This document shows, piece by piece, positions 42,004-53,600 of a DNA stretch of 64,000 bases. The translations under genes were made by a program, and so were the position numbers. The stretch is taken from the NCBI RefSeq assembly GCF_963422355.1, contig NC_085089.1, positions 722,001 through 786,000 on the forward strand, in the 5' to 3' direction. The stretch comes from Corticium candelabrum (taxonomy: Eukaryota > Porifera > Homoscleromorpha > Homosclerophorida > Plakinidae). The stretch's first letter is position 1; each line of letters starts with the position of its first letter. The notes below the pieces were generated by a model. That model ran no database searches. It saw only the letters and a program-made list of their open reading frames with translations, and was not told the origin of the DNA.

Positions 42004-42159
42004 TGTGTCGTGTTCTACGACTCTGTTAGGTATTACCTAGTACACACACGAGAGGCTGCGGTTCCACGTGGCTCTATTGTCAGACTCACACCACGCACCC
42101 TCAAGTTACACAGTACCCGTATCTACCTGCTACTATATATAGTCCATATATACTCTACA
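42004..42159 (-). repeat. 5' LTR of the Ty3/gypsy element
   Basis: 156 bp, same sequence as 37515-37670. The ATTAC target copy follows at 42160. Confidence 0.95.
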
Positions 42160-42446
42160 ATTACAACCAAAACTATTTAAATGTTCCAGAGATCTAGACC
42201 CAATAGGGTCAATACATGTGCACCTCGCAAACTAATGTACGCATGATAGTTCTTTACATTGCTAGAACTGTCTGTCTGTCTGTCTGTCTGTCTGTGTGTC
42301 CGTCTGTCTGTTTCTTGATAATCTAATGTCACATTAGCCTGTAGATCACAATGGCCCGTATCTAGCAAATGGCTGTAAACCAGGTAGCGTGAGTAAGCCG
42401 ATCTACCCAAAGTAAAAGTATGCGAGTGTAAAACACGATTAATTGA
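42160..42446. other. Paralogous segment, left half
   Basis: From the (CTGT)n at 42270-42312 onward this matches 56233-56425 ('taatctaatgtcaca', 'tgtaaaccaggtag', 'aaaacacgattaatt'). No gene. The match resumes at 44810, after the foldback element. Confidence 0.7.
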
Positions 42447-43703
42447 TGTACTGGGACTATTTGGTCGCGTGGACTATTTGGTCGCGGGCAATTATCTCGC
42501 TCCTATTTGGTTCCCGAAACCGTTTAACTAGGGCTTATTTGGTTTCGGCCACCTGCAGGGACTATTTGGTCGCGTGGACTGGTCGCGTGGACTATTTGGT
42601 TTCGCATTTATTGCGCCTCAAATCGGCACTCTCCAACTCTTACAGCTGTACGAGACGGACGCGAACGACGTGACGATGGCCATGATAATTTTCACGCGAC
42701 TCACAGACGTCTCGATGAGCCGAAATCGAGTGCAACCTGCTTCTTCTTCGTTTGTATTTGGCTTCATATGAATACCGAAGTCATCACGACATTGGCGATC
42801 GCAATTTTGCGTGTCTGACGTTTCGTTTTGAGGAAAATCTCGGTAGCGGGCGTGTCGAAAGTAGGCGGAGTAAGAATGTCTTGTGCGTTACAAGGTAAAC
42901 AAACATGATTTGATCACGCAGCGCACGTGTAGAGATGTGCCTAGAAATGTTTTACTGCGTAGAATGCTGCGGCTAGCTGCAGATTTATGCATCGATCCTG
43001 CATGGCATCGATCGATACTTTTGTGCACAGCGACATGTGCGTACTGTCTACGCAAGGAAGACGATCTACGTCTCTGAAATTGGTTGCGCACGACCAAAGA
43101 TCGGTGATGACGTTCAGAACAGAAGAGAAAATAAGTGAATATATGTAGTTCGAGAAATAACTAATTAAATGTATCTGATATAAAATCACTTATTTGCACT
43201 TGGTCTCTCAGATGAGTATTGATGGTTGTTTGTTTGCGTTGTTGTCCACTATCAAACAATACGTTTTGTAGGTTAGCTAATTAGTGGAGCCTAGTGAAAA
43301 TCTTGTTTTCTTGTATACATGCATCTTCTGTGTCTTTCTGCCATTTAGTCTGTCCGTCTGTCTATCTTTTCTTTGAATGGTGACACAGCAAAATGTGCTG
43401 CAGTAGAACCAGGATATGCAGGCAAGAAAATGAAGACAACAAAACAACTATACTAATCAGCATGCAGCTATGCGCATGCAAGCAGATATGAGTGTGTATA
43501 CAGAGATGCAATGCAAGAGTGATCAGTGGAAAGTTTCTAAGTTAAATTGTCTCATCAACAATGTAAAGTAGAGGACTTCTTATAAGACTGAAACATTAAT
43601 TAAGCTTATTACGTTAATTGATTTAGAAATTCTAGCTTTGTTACGGTCTTGCGACTAGATCATGTAATAGTTTGTATTGAAGAATAAATAATCTGTCTGC
43701 CTA

Positions 43704-43741
<38 letters not shown>

Positions 43742-44809
43742 AAATACATATATTTTTCAAATCCAAAGAAATTTCTATCAAGAGCTTAAAAGCTAGTCTC
43801 TTAGTAGAGTTCCTCTAAATCAACAACAAACACTTTGTCTGTCTGTCTGCCTGTCTGTCTGTCGTTTGCCTGTTTTTTGTGTACCGTGCTATTGTTGTCC
43901 AATCTTATTTCTGAACCAATGCTTAAGTTTTGGCTGCTCCTCGGTCTCTTTGTCTATCTCTGTTGTTTGGTTGTTCTTTGTGTGCCTTGGTAGTGTATTC
44001 AAGACTGTTTCTTATTTGTAATAATTAGGTTTTTGCTTTGAATTCTAGATAGATCGGTGATAATATTCCATTGAAACTTTTGTACCACTTCTCATGTTTC
44101 TCACTTTATGGCGTTATCAGTATCCTGGGAGAAGCGTTCCTGAAAGTATACGCATCCAACTAAACGTGGCGTTGCAGAGTATAATGTAGTTTTCTAGAGT
44201 GCGAGGGAATAGTCTAACTACTAGTAACTGAAGTTCCGAGGCTAGACGAATATTGTACTTTAGCGAATTTAGTGTAATATACAAACGTTCTAGTCCGCTG
44301 TCAAGCGACTTTCCACTTTGCAAAAGTTGTATTATATCTACAACTGTAGTCGTCCTCGCTAGTGCAACAACATCTGTGTTTACCTTGTAACCTACAAGAC
44401 ATTCTTACTCCGCCTACTTTCGACACGCCCGCTACCAGACGAGCCGAGATTTTCCTCAAAACGAAACGTCAGACACGCGAAATTGCGATCGCCAATGTCG
44501 TGATGACTTCGGTATTCATATGAAGCCAAATACAAACGAAGAAGAAGCAGGTTGCACTCGATTTCGGCTCATCGAGACGTCTGGGAGACGCGTGAAAATT
44601 ATCATGGCCATCGTCACGTCGTTCGCGTCCGTCTCGTACAGCTGCAAGAGTTGGAGAGTGCCGATTCGAGGCGCAATAAATGCGAAACCAAATAGTCCAC
44701 GCGACCAAATAGTCCACGCAGGTGGCCGAAACCAAATAAGCCCTAGTTAAACGGTTTCGGAAACCAATAGGAGCGAGATAATTGCCCGCGACCAAATAGT
44801 CCCTGTACA
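42447..44809. mobile_element. 2.36-kb foldback DNA element with ~430-bp inverted repeats
   Basis: Left arm about 42447-42890 and right arm about 44385-44809 are inverted copies of each other. Both start TGTAC(T/A)GGGACTATTTGG and carry repeated 'ggactatttggtcgcg' units. ATTGA flanks both sides (42442-42446 and 44810-44814). The interior, about 1.5 kb, holds CTGT microsatellites and no transposase or long ORF, so the element is non-autonomous. The paralogous segment at 56.4 kb lacks it and reads straight through 'gattaattggg', an empty site. Confidence 0.85.
43692..43863. repeat. (CTGT)n tracts inside the foldback element
   Basis: Two runs, 43692-43740 and 43836-43863, separated by about 95 bp of AT-rich sequence. 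Confidence 0.85.
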
Positions 44810-45662
44810 ATTGAGATAAAATGCGCTGTCTAGTACCGATTCTAGGCTGTGGAGCTCCGTCACAATGGAAACATACCGGTTGTAAAGTATCCCCTGGCCC
44901 GTTTAGTTCTAGAATCGACCTCAACACGTACTGATCATGAGCTAGACTCTAGTGGGGGCCCGTCAACTTCCGGCTATAAACATTACGCTAAATGTATGCA
45001 TACCTCTCTTCTATCCTTGACTTCTTAACTTGAGACGTCCAAAAACTGCGTAGAAGTAAGAGTTCGTACTAAACATTGGGCCTGATCGGCACACGGTCGT
45101 AGATGTGGGGCAAAAATATCGAGCAACAATTTAGTGAAGCACGTCCCCGCACTGCCCTCGTGACTCCGTCAAAAAGCAGAGAACAAAATGCTCAACTATC
45201 GGTACAAAACGGTCCCGTATGCGGAACAAACAGTCCCGTATGCGATACCACTTGCTTTTACCGCCTAGAATTTACCTTAGTTTCGTATACTATGCCTTCA
45301 TGCGCGGCTGAAGAAGGCCTTGTCCACATTGTGTTCGCATGCACGAATAATACTCTGAAATCGGGGTATGCTATGCACGCATGTGAATTAAGCTGACAAC
45401 AGTACTCCAGTTTTGAGCGGATTGAAGTCGCGTAGTAATAATATGGCGCAGCTGGTAAACGAAATCGAGTTGTGCCAGTCCAGTACTATACTAACCTTCC
45501 GGTATGAGTACACAAACCTGGTGCCTAGACATATTAATTACTAGTAATGGGTATTGTCACAAAATCAGATAAGTTAATATCATTGACTGTGCATTGCGTA
45601 ATACGGTAATGTAGAAATTATAATACTGTAACTGGTATATGTTCCATGCAGCATGCAATCTG
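44810..45662. other. Paralogous segment, right half, and 3' flank of receptor 2
   Basis: 44810-45110 matches 56426-56850. 45110-45660 matches 62240-62786 (for example 'atgccttcatgcgcggctgaagaaggcc' in both). No coding region was found beyond short domain-free frames. Confidence 0.65.
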
Positions 45663-47724
45663 TCACATGTTGTAAATGACGTTCTCTGACTCACGTGCCG
45701 CAGTTCTCTCTATCCGATCTGCTGATTCATAAAGTAGATTCATTTTGTCAGATCTAGAATCTTTGCGAGACTCGGTCGTCGTCGAGAAATTTTCAGACAT
45801 CTGATGTTGCAATGCAATGTCGCTATAGAGTGGATTCAACTGCATATCGTCTGACGTTTTGACATCCATTGTATACGACGAGTGAAGATCGTTTTTCCTT
45901 CTTCTATTTAATCGTAACCATTTCAATATTTCTAGAACAACAAGTATCATACATACACCTTAAGCAGCTCGATCCAATTTGCAATATAGAAAGTACTTCC
46001 ATTGCACGCATCGTTTCTCTCTTCATGTCTTCTATTTGATAAAGTTGCTCTATGCTCTGCGTCATTTGCTGACCCACTTTTAGCGTTTGAAAATGTAGAA
46101 TTACTGTTTGCAGATGATTTTTCTATAGACATTATAAAATAGAACAAAATCAGATTATTATGTCGTGCTCAACCAGATCAGTCTGGTTTGTAAAGTCTAT
46201 TACAAGTACCGGAAGCAAACCCTGCTTCAGAAGTACTTAGACCATCACGGCTGTCTAGAAAGAAGACATGACTTTACGAAGGATCCGAGTAGATCCCAGA
46301 AGCACTGTTTTCTGTAAGTGCTGCAGGTTGTGATGACCTGGAATAATGTCCAGCCACCGTGCAATACCTGCGTGCACTGTGCCCAAAGCTCCCAAGACCA
46401 CCGGAACCACCAGTGTTCGACAATGCCACATGCGGCTTATCTCCACCCTCAAGTCACTGTACTTCGCCAACTTCTCAGCATGTTTCTTGCCAATGTTGCC
46501 ATCAGCAGGACAGCTGATATCAATAAGAAGACAAGTGTTTGTCTTCCTATTTCTGAGACAGATGTCTGGACGATTGGCTTTGATCCTCCTGGCAGTGGGG
46601 ATGGTGGTATCCCACATCATAGTAATGTCATCCGTCTCCACAAGCCTATCAGGATGATGCCGGTACCATCTGCTCTCCACTGGAACCCCAAAATGGCGAC
46701 AAACGTCCCAGTGAATGATGGATGCCACCTGATTGTGTCGATCAGTGTAGTCCGTCGGTGCCAAAGCACTACAGCCTGCCACAATGTGGTCGACTGTTTC
46801 CATATTGTCGTGCTCAACCAGATCAGTCTGGTTTGTAAAGTCTATTACAAGTACCGGAAGCAAACCCTGCTTCAGAAGTACTTAGACCATCACGGCTGTC
46901 TAGAAAGAAGACATGACTTTACGAAGGATCCGAGTAGATCCCAGAAGCACTGTTTTCTGTAAGTGCTGCAGGTTGTGATGACCTGGAATAATGTCCAGCC
47001 ACCGTGCAATACCTGCGTGCACTGTGCCCAAAGCTCCCAAGACCACCGGAACCACCAGTGTTCGACAATGCCACATGCGGCTTATCTCCACTCGCAAGTC
47101 GCTGTACTTCGCCAACTTCTCAGCATGTTTCTTGCCAATGTTGCCATCAGCAGGACAGCTGATATCAATAAGAAGACAAGTGTTTGTCTTCCTATTTCTG
47201 AGACAGATGTCTGGACGATTGGCTTTGATCTTCCTGGCAGTGGGGATGGTGGTATCCCACATCATAGTAATGTCATCCGTCTCCACAAGCCTATCAGGAT
47301 GATGCCGATACCATCTGCTCTCCACTGGAACCCCAAAATGGCGACAAACGTCCCAGTGAATGATGGATGCCACCTGATTGTGTCGATCAGTGTAGTCCGT
47401 CGGTGCCAAAGCACTACAGCCTGCCACAATGTGGTCGACTGTCTCCAGGCCTACACTGCACATGCGGCAAGTAGGACTGACATCACGATGTAGAATTTTG
47501 CGCTCATAGTACCGAGTCCGAAGAGCTTGGTCTTGAGCAGCAACAACCAGTCCCTCAGTTGCAGCAGGAAGATTCGCTGCCTTTAGCCATTCGTAGGTCT
47601 CTTTCATGTCCACAGGCGGTTGCTCAGTGAGACGGCGATACTGCCCGTGCATAGGCTTCCCGCTCCAGGACCGCACACGAAGAGAACTGCAACACGTACG
47701 GTAATGTCTCGCATCTGTTTTACA

Positions 47725-47766
<42 letters not shown>

Positions 47767-49842
47767 ACGTAAAAGTTAAAGCAACGATCTATCACCTGCC
47801 ACATGTGCTAGAACTAGTCTAGAGTCGAACTTTCTTACTCTTCTTCTCCAGACGATAGATGCGAAGACTATACACGCAATTAAAACAATAACTCCGATTG
47901 CAGCGACAACTGCTGCGTATATTGTATGGTTCGAAGAACTCGATTTTGCTATTGTAGCCAAGTCTGTTACCATTAGTGTCGTTGCCTCACGAGTTGTTGC
48001 ATGTCTAGAATTGCTGGATCTATAAATTTGTGTAGTGTGAATTAATGACGTGAATGCAGGTTTTGTGACCATCGTCTTTGTAGAATCACGAGGCAAGACA
48101 GACAAAAGTGTTGAGCCAATCGGTGTAGAAAGAGCGTCGCTAGCGTGAGCAGTCGGTGTTGCATCAAGACGGGTTGCCGATCTCGTAGCCTCTCTCGATG
48201 ACGCGCGCATAGAAGTCGTGGTAGGAGTGGACATTTGAGTGTTGACTTTAACAGTGTTTGGCCGTGAAACAGTTGTAGTCACTACTGTAGATCGAGTTGC
48301 CATTGACACAGACGCAACAGACCTAGTAGGTAATTGCGTTCTTTCTTCAGCAGTATATATAGTAGGTGATACAACAGTAGTTGTTAATGACGTCGATTGT
48401 GTTGTAAATGGACGACTAAATTGTGTTGTGATGACGTCTGTTGTGGACAACTTAGTGGCTGTAGTTGGGCTGGTTGTCGATAGAGCGGCAGTTAATGGAG
48501 CGGCCGTCGATGGGGTGGTCGTTGATGGGATGGATATCGATGAGGCGGACGTTGATGGTGCGGCCGTAGATGCAGCAGCAGTTGGTGGTGCGGACGTTGA
48601 TGGGATCGCCGATGAAGCGGCAGTTGATAGGGCTGACGTCGATGCAGCAACCGTAGTTGGAGCGGCCGTTGATGGAATGGCTGTTGATGGGATGACCGAT
48701 GATGGAGCGGCCGTTGATGGAGCAGCAGTTGATGGTACAGCCGATGATGTTGGACCTGAAACGCAAAAAACGTTGGAAATAAAACGTATCCAGTATCTAT
48801 ACAGTATAAACATCACCGCCACAGTAGCAATGGCCCCATTTCTTCATCTTTCCGTCGCCGTCGAGTTTGGTTGCGCACCAGCTTGATGTAGAAATCTTGT
48901 TGTAGTTTGTGCATTCTACAAACCTTTTGCCGTCATACTCGAACGGAAACTTGCATGCATTTCCACCTCCATCCCCACCACATGTTTGAGTAATGACAGG
49001 AACATCTGTTATTATTTATCATAAACAACTTGTAAACAATAAAACTCGCTTTACAATAATTATTCTATACCATTGCATTTCGGAATATCACAATCTTTTT
49101 CATTAATATTGCCGTCTTTTTTGTACTGACAATAAGGTTTGTTGTGGACATCACTATGGGGATATGGATTTCTGCAATAGTTGTGATCTCCTATTCCATA
49201 TTTAGTGAATTCTTGCTTCATATAGATGCTTTCCAGATCAGATCCTGATGCCGACCATTTAATGCATGTGTTACCATCTTTGTCTTGATTAACTGTTCCT
49301 CTGTATCCGCCACCAAAGTCTATCACACTGTAACACGACGTGTCTAGTACAAAAATCATTGCAATTAGATAGACAATATGAAACCAAACTGTCCAGGCAT
49401 ACAATCACGTTTTTATTTAAACAATTAACTGCACGAAGTGCGGTTATACTGTACCTGCACACTCCTGTACATCACAATATTCCCACTTTTTGTTTTTGCT
49501 GATAAAACACCATGGTTTGTAGTAAGAGTCTTCTTTTGGATTACGACAATAGTTGTGATCTCCGATGTCAGCTTGTGGGTAGTCGTCTGGCTTGTAGTCA
49601 TCGTTTGATGTCCAACTCAAACAAGCGTTTCCGTTAATCGTCGTGCTTTTAGTACCACGATAATAGAGACCGGCAGTTGCGGCACGATAGCAATTTTGTA
49701 CTCTGTTGCTGCGACATTCTGCAAAACAGAACACTTCAAGTTAGCAAAAAGAAACGTAGCCATGCATGCACTCAACGTGTAGATGAAAACCTGTGAATGC
49801 TAGAAACAGCCACACTAGTATGTGCACGAACCGGCGTGTCAT
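45663..49842 (-). CDS. Kinase-less paralog of the kringle receptor
   Basis: Six exons: 49791-49842, 49455-49718, 49071-49343, 48817-49005, 47796-48755, 45663-45931 (2007 nt, 668 aa). The first five exons are near copies of the kinase receptor at 32.3 kb: signal peptide, two kringles, FN2 and a Ser/Thr/Pro stalk. TM at ~538-562 (AAIGVIVLIACIVFASIVW) is divergent. The last exon joins in the same phase (1) as exon 6 of the kinase paralog. It encodes a tail of about 90 residues with NPLYSDI, NLLYES and a terminal VIYNM, then stops, so no kinase follows. The NPxY block aligns with the NPTY exon of the paralog. A decoy or co-receptor role is inferred. The last intron (45932-47795) is swollen by LINE sequence. 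The last splice junction is the least certain. Confidence 0.78.
46158..47725 (-). mobile_element. LINE 3' region (REL-endonuclease type), tandemly duplicated
   Basis: The minus frame 46900-47676 (258 aa) encodes the end of a non-LTR retrotransposon ORF. It has a Cys-His cluster (CRMCSVGLETVDHIVAGC), then RPDICLRN with a downstream DISCPAD, which fits a PD-(D/E)XK restriction-like endonuclease, and ends KTVLLGSTRILRKV. A second, shorter copy (46255-46863) repeats it with a period of about 645 bp and few differences. The 5' side meets (TTA)n at 47725, and the 3' side also shows 'attatta' near 46153. RT motifs are absent, so both pieces are 5'-truncated. Confidence 0.8.
47725..47765. repeat. (TTA)n microsatellite at LINE 5' junction
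   Basis: About 13 TTA units, directly adjoining the truncated LINE. Confidence 0.9.
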
Positions 49843-50642
49843 GCTGGCCTAACTTAACAGCTTGCAGCAACCACTTGGATGGAGTGATCAGAGTGCGTCA
49901 CAACGTAACTAACTCCTGCACATTCCGAGCGCTCGTCATGCAGAATTAAGTCACATGACGACTCGTGAGCTCCACTACTCATTCTATGTATTGCTAAGAC
50001 GTGCCATTTGTGTCAAAGTTAGACAATGAGATGAGGCCATGAAACAATGAGATCATGCGATGAGATGAGACTGACAACCAGCGGCGTCCCAAGCATGTTT
50101 CCAGGTTGTCCAAAAAACCGCAAGAGGGCGTCACCTCTACTGCTAGCGCCAGTACTGAAGGATCCTATTTCACAACTGTAGTTTAACTTAATTAAGAATA
50201 TTGTTAGATCACTGATGCTATGCGATAGCAACAGGCAAAGCATTTTTAGTAGTTTTTTCTCACTCACCTTTTGGGTTTTCTTGTTAACTAATTAAGTAGA
50301 TGGTATGCAATATGGTACGGCTGACTATGGTATGTAAAACCGTGAGGTTGTGTCAGAGATTGTATACATCCAGTAGGTTCATCCAGGGAAAGAGGACTAT
50401 GGCAAAGTGAGTCTACTAAACATTGCCATGGGTGCTTAGTACGGACAACCTTCCAATTGATTGAGCTGCAAGATGCGACGTGTTGTAAGTCTCCAACCAG
50501 CTACCAAAGACTACTGCATCCCACACATGTCATTATTGTGTGTAGGTACAGTTTACCGTATTATTTATTAAATGTGCAAGAATGGTCTAGTTCTTAAACA
50601 GCTACACTACAAATTGATCAGGCGTTTGCTCTGCTATCCGCC
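49843..50642. other. Upstream flank of receptor 2, duplicate of 36490-37330
   Basis: Duplicated 5' flank. No gene. Ends at the (CTGT)n before the full-length LINE. Confidence 0.65.
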
Positions 50643-50643
50643 C

Positions 50644-50674
<31 letters not shown>

Positions 50675-53600
50675 AACATTGGCTCAGTTGTTCAAATATA
50701 TAGTAAAGAACCTTTATGTCTGCTGTACGCTGTCCCGTTCCCGGTTGCGCCTGGGAGAACTCCCTAAAGCGAGTTCTGGCGCACATTCGCAGTTTTCATG
50801 ATGTCGATCAGTGTCCAGAGGAGTTTATTCGGGAGTATGACCTGCAACAATGTCCAAGATGTCGTAAGTGGTATTTGAAGCTACAACAGCATCTCTCAAG
50901 TTCCACGTGTTCAACCGTTGGGAAAGATCTAGATGACGTAACAGGAAATGTTGGGAATGACGATGTAACAGGTGATGGTGAAGTAGGCAGAGTTACAGGT
51001 AAAGGCAACGTTTCGGATCTATTGTCTGAGCTACGTTTGGCTTCTAGTGTCATGTCTGATGACAGAAGCCGGAATCTACATGATATTGAGCGCGAGGCGT
51101 GGTTTGTGGTTGAGTCTCTCCCCGTTGCGGATATCCTCAATTCTTTGCCACCACAGACTATCCTGAATATTCCACGATCTTTACGACCAATGTTTCAAGA
51201 GTGTTGCAACATTTCGCTACAGAAGATTGATGAAGACCCCTCTAGTGATGTGGGTTGGAAACTCTTGTTTTTGTTACCTAGAATCTTACTAAAACCTCAC
51301 GTGAGAGGCGGCAAGGTAGGATACAAGGAAGTGAAGGCCCGTTATCAAAGTTTTCTGAATTTTCGCTGGGATGAGCTAATTGAGTTGAACACACCAACAA
51401 ACAGGAAGTCAGAAAATAAATCAATGACTGATGAGAACAAGAGAAAAGTAGCTGTAAAGTTGGCCCAAGTAGGTGAGATTTCCAAAGCAGCTAAGTTTCT
51501 TACAAGCAATGGTTTGGCCCCAGAAACAAGTGAGGTTCTTCAAAAATTGAAATCTAAACACCCTGAGGGACTCATTAATCCTAACGAGATTCCTGATGTA
51601 TTGTCTTCTTCGAGTCCAACATTTCTTGACAGATCTGTTTTCATCAACGCTATCAAAAATGCTCCAAAAGCTTCTGGGTGTGGACCCTCTGGATGGAGAT
51701 ACGAACATGTTCGAATTCTCCTGGATAATGACATCACCACAGATCTACTGTTTCAGACTTGTAATCACATATTTTCAGGAGATGTGCCACCCAACGTAGT
51801 TCCTTTGCTTTCAGCCTCTAAACTCATAGCAATACCTAAACATGGGAATGATGTGAGGCCAATCGCTGTAGGGGAAGTTTTTCGACGACTTACTGCCAAG
51901 ACTATTTGTCAACAGAAGTCACCTGAGTTTGCTTCATATTTCTCCCCTATACAGCACGGCATTGCGACACCTGGAGGAGCTGAGCTGCTTACACACCATA
52001 TTCAGATCTTATTGGAGCAAAATCCTGATTGGTCAATCCTTAAAACAGATGTCAGGAATGCCTTCAATTCTGTTTCAAGGGAACGACTTCTTCAGCAAAT
52101 TGCTAAAGACTTTCCTGATATCTATCCTCATGTCAAGCAGTTGTACGGGGAATCAAGCAAGCTGATATACGTCACTGACAAGGGAGTTGAGTTATTAACA
52201 TCAAGTGAAGGAGTTCATCAAGGAGACCCTTTGGGACCTGCTCTTTTCTCAGCTACTATCCATCCTATTTTATGTGAGGTGATCAAGAGACATGAGGGTG
52301 TTACTATGCTGGCATATCTAGATGACATCTATGTGGTAGGTCCAGTCAATAGTCTTCGAAATATTTTGGATGATTTGAAGTCTTCCCTGTCCACGTTGCA
52401 TTTGGAAATTTTAGACAGAAAGTGTGAGTTGTTTTGTCCCTCTGGTAATGTCTGTAATTTTCCAACTCCAGTTACCTCTGATGGCACTATTATACTAGGC
52501 ACACCAGTAGGAAAACCTGAATTTGTTCGTTCTCAATGTGCTGACATTGCCAAGGGTGGGAAGGAACTTTGCCGTGAATTGGCCCTGCTGAATAATCGGC
52601 AAATCTCCATGCTGATTCTACGACACTGTCATGTGCCTAGATTGAACTACTTGGCAAGGCAAGTATTTCCTCGTGATCTAGAACTGGCAGCAGTCATCCA
52701 TGACAAAATGACTAGATCTTCATTTGTGGACATCATTGGTTTCAATCATTTGAATGATACAGCCTGGAAACAAGCGACTCTAAAGCTGAAGAATGGAGGC
52801 TTTGGTTTAACACAGATTGGACAAATTTCTCATGCTGCTTTTGTGTCTTCTTGGTGTCAATCAATGAAAGAATTGCCATCTCGTTTCTTATGTATGACTG
52901 ACTTGGTTGATTATCTTACTTCTTCTAAAGAAAAGTCGGGGTCGATTGGCTCAGAAGTAATTTCTAGCTTTTCCGACTTGCCACCATTGTCCAAGTCAGC
53001 TGACAATGATGAAGATTTTCAAACACTTGATGACATCATCGCTTATCCTAAGAAACTGCAGCACCGTCTTTGTACTGAGATAAACGAAATTAATGTGTCT
53101 GAACTCATTGCTCAGGCTCCTTCTGATAAAGATGCGGCAAGGCTGCGGTCATTGCAAGGTCGTGGAGCCGGAGATTGGTTAGATGCCATTCCTACTTCTG
53201 ATAGGCACGCACTTAAAACAAACGACTTTTCTATAGCGTCCTATTTGAGGTTGGGATTGGCTTTACCGTTTACCAAGTGGGTGAAAGTGTGTGACTGTGC
53301 ACAACAACTGGATCAACAAGGATACCACCTACTAACATGTAAATATGGAGGAGGTCCTGTCTGGACCCACAATACTATCTTGAAGGGTTGGAGTGAATGT
53401 TTGAGTGATTTGCACATTCCCCATCAAACCGAACCCCGGCATCGTTTTGTTAGTAGCGAAAACCGTCCTGATATGACACTCTTTGATTCTGAAACAGGAC
53501 AGAATCTTGACGTGGATGTTTCATTAGCACACCCATGGAGTAAGGATGCTCTCAACCACGCACACAGAGAAGAAGGGTATGCTGCAAAAGTAAGAGAGGA

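Larger units (their letters stand above)
37515..42159 (-). mobile_element. Ty3/gypsy LTR retrotransposon, looks whole and young
   Basis: The LTRs at 37515-37670 and 42004-42159 are 156 bp each and identical by eye. Both are flanked by ATTAC (37510-37514 and 42160-42164), a 5-bp target duplication. A single long gag-pol frame occupies 37773-41981. Its domain order is: capsid-like region, CCHC knuckle, aspartic protease, reverse transcriptase, RNase H, zinc-binding and DDE integrase. A tRNA-type primer-binding segment starting TGG lies inside the 5' LTR, and a purine tract adjoins the 3' LTR. This protease-RT-RH-integrase order defines Ty3/gypsy (Metaviridae). I see no breaks. Identical LTRs imply a recent insertion. 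Confidence 0.95.

Noticed and set aside
45947-46147. Extra exon of receptor 2 (EKSSANSNSTFSNAK or the alternative frame NHLQTVILHFQTLK)
   Set aside because: Open in two frames and bordered by AG/GT, but including it breaks the phase-1 junction shared with the kinase paralog, and one bordering intron would be only 27 bp.
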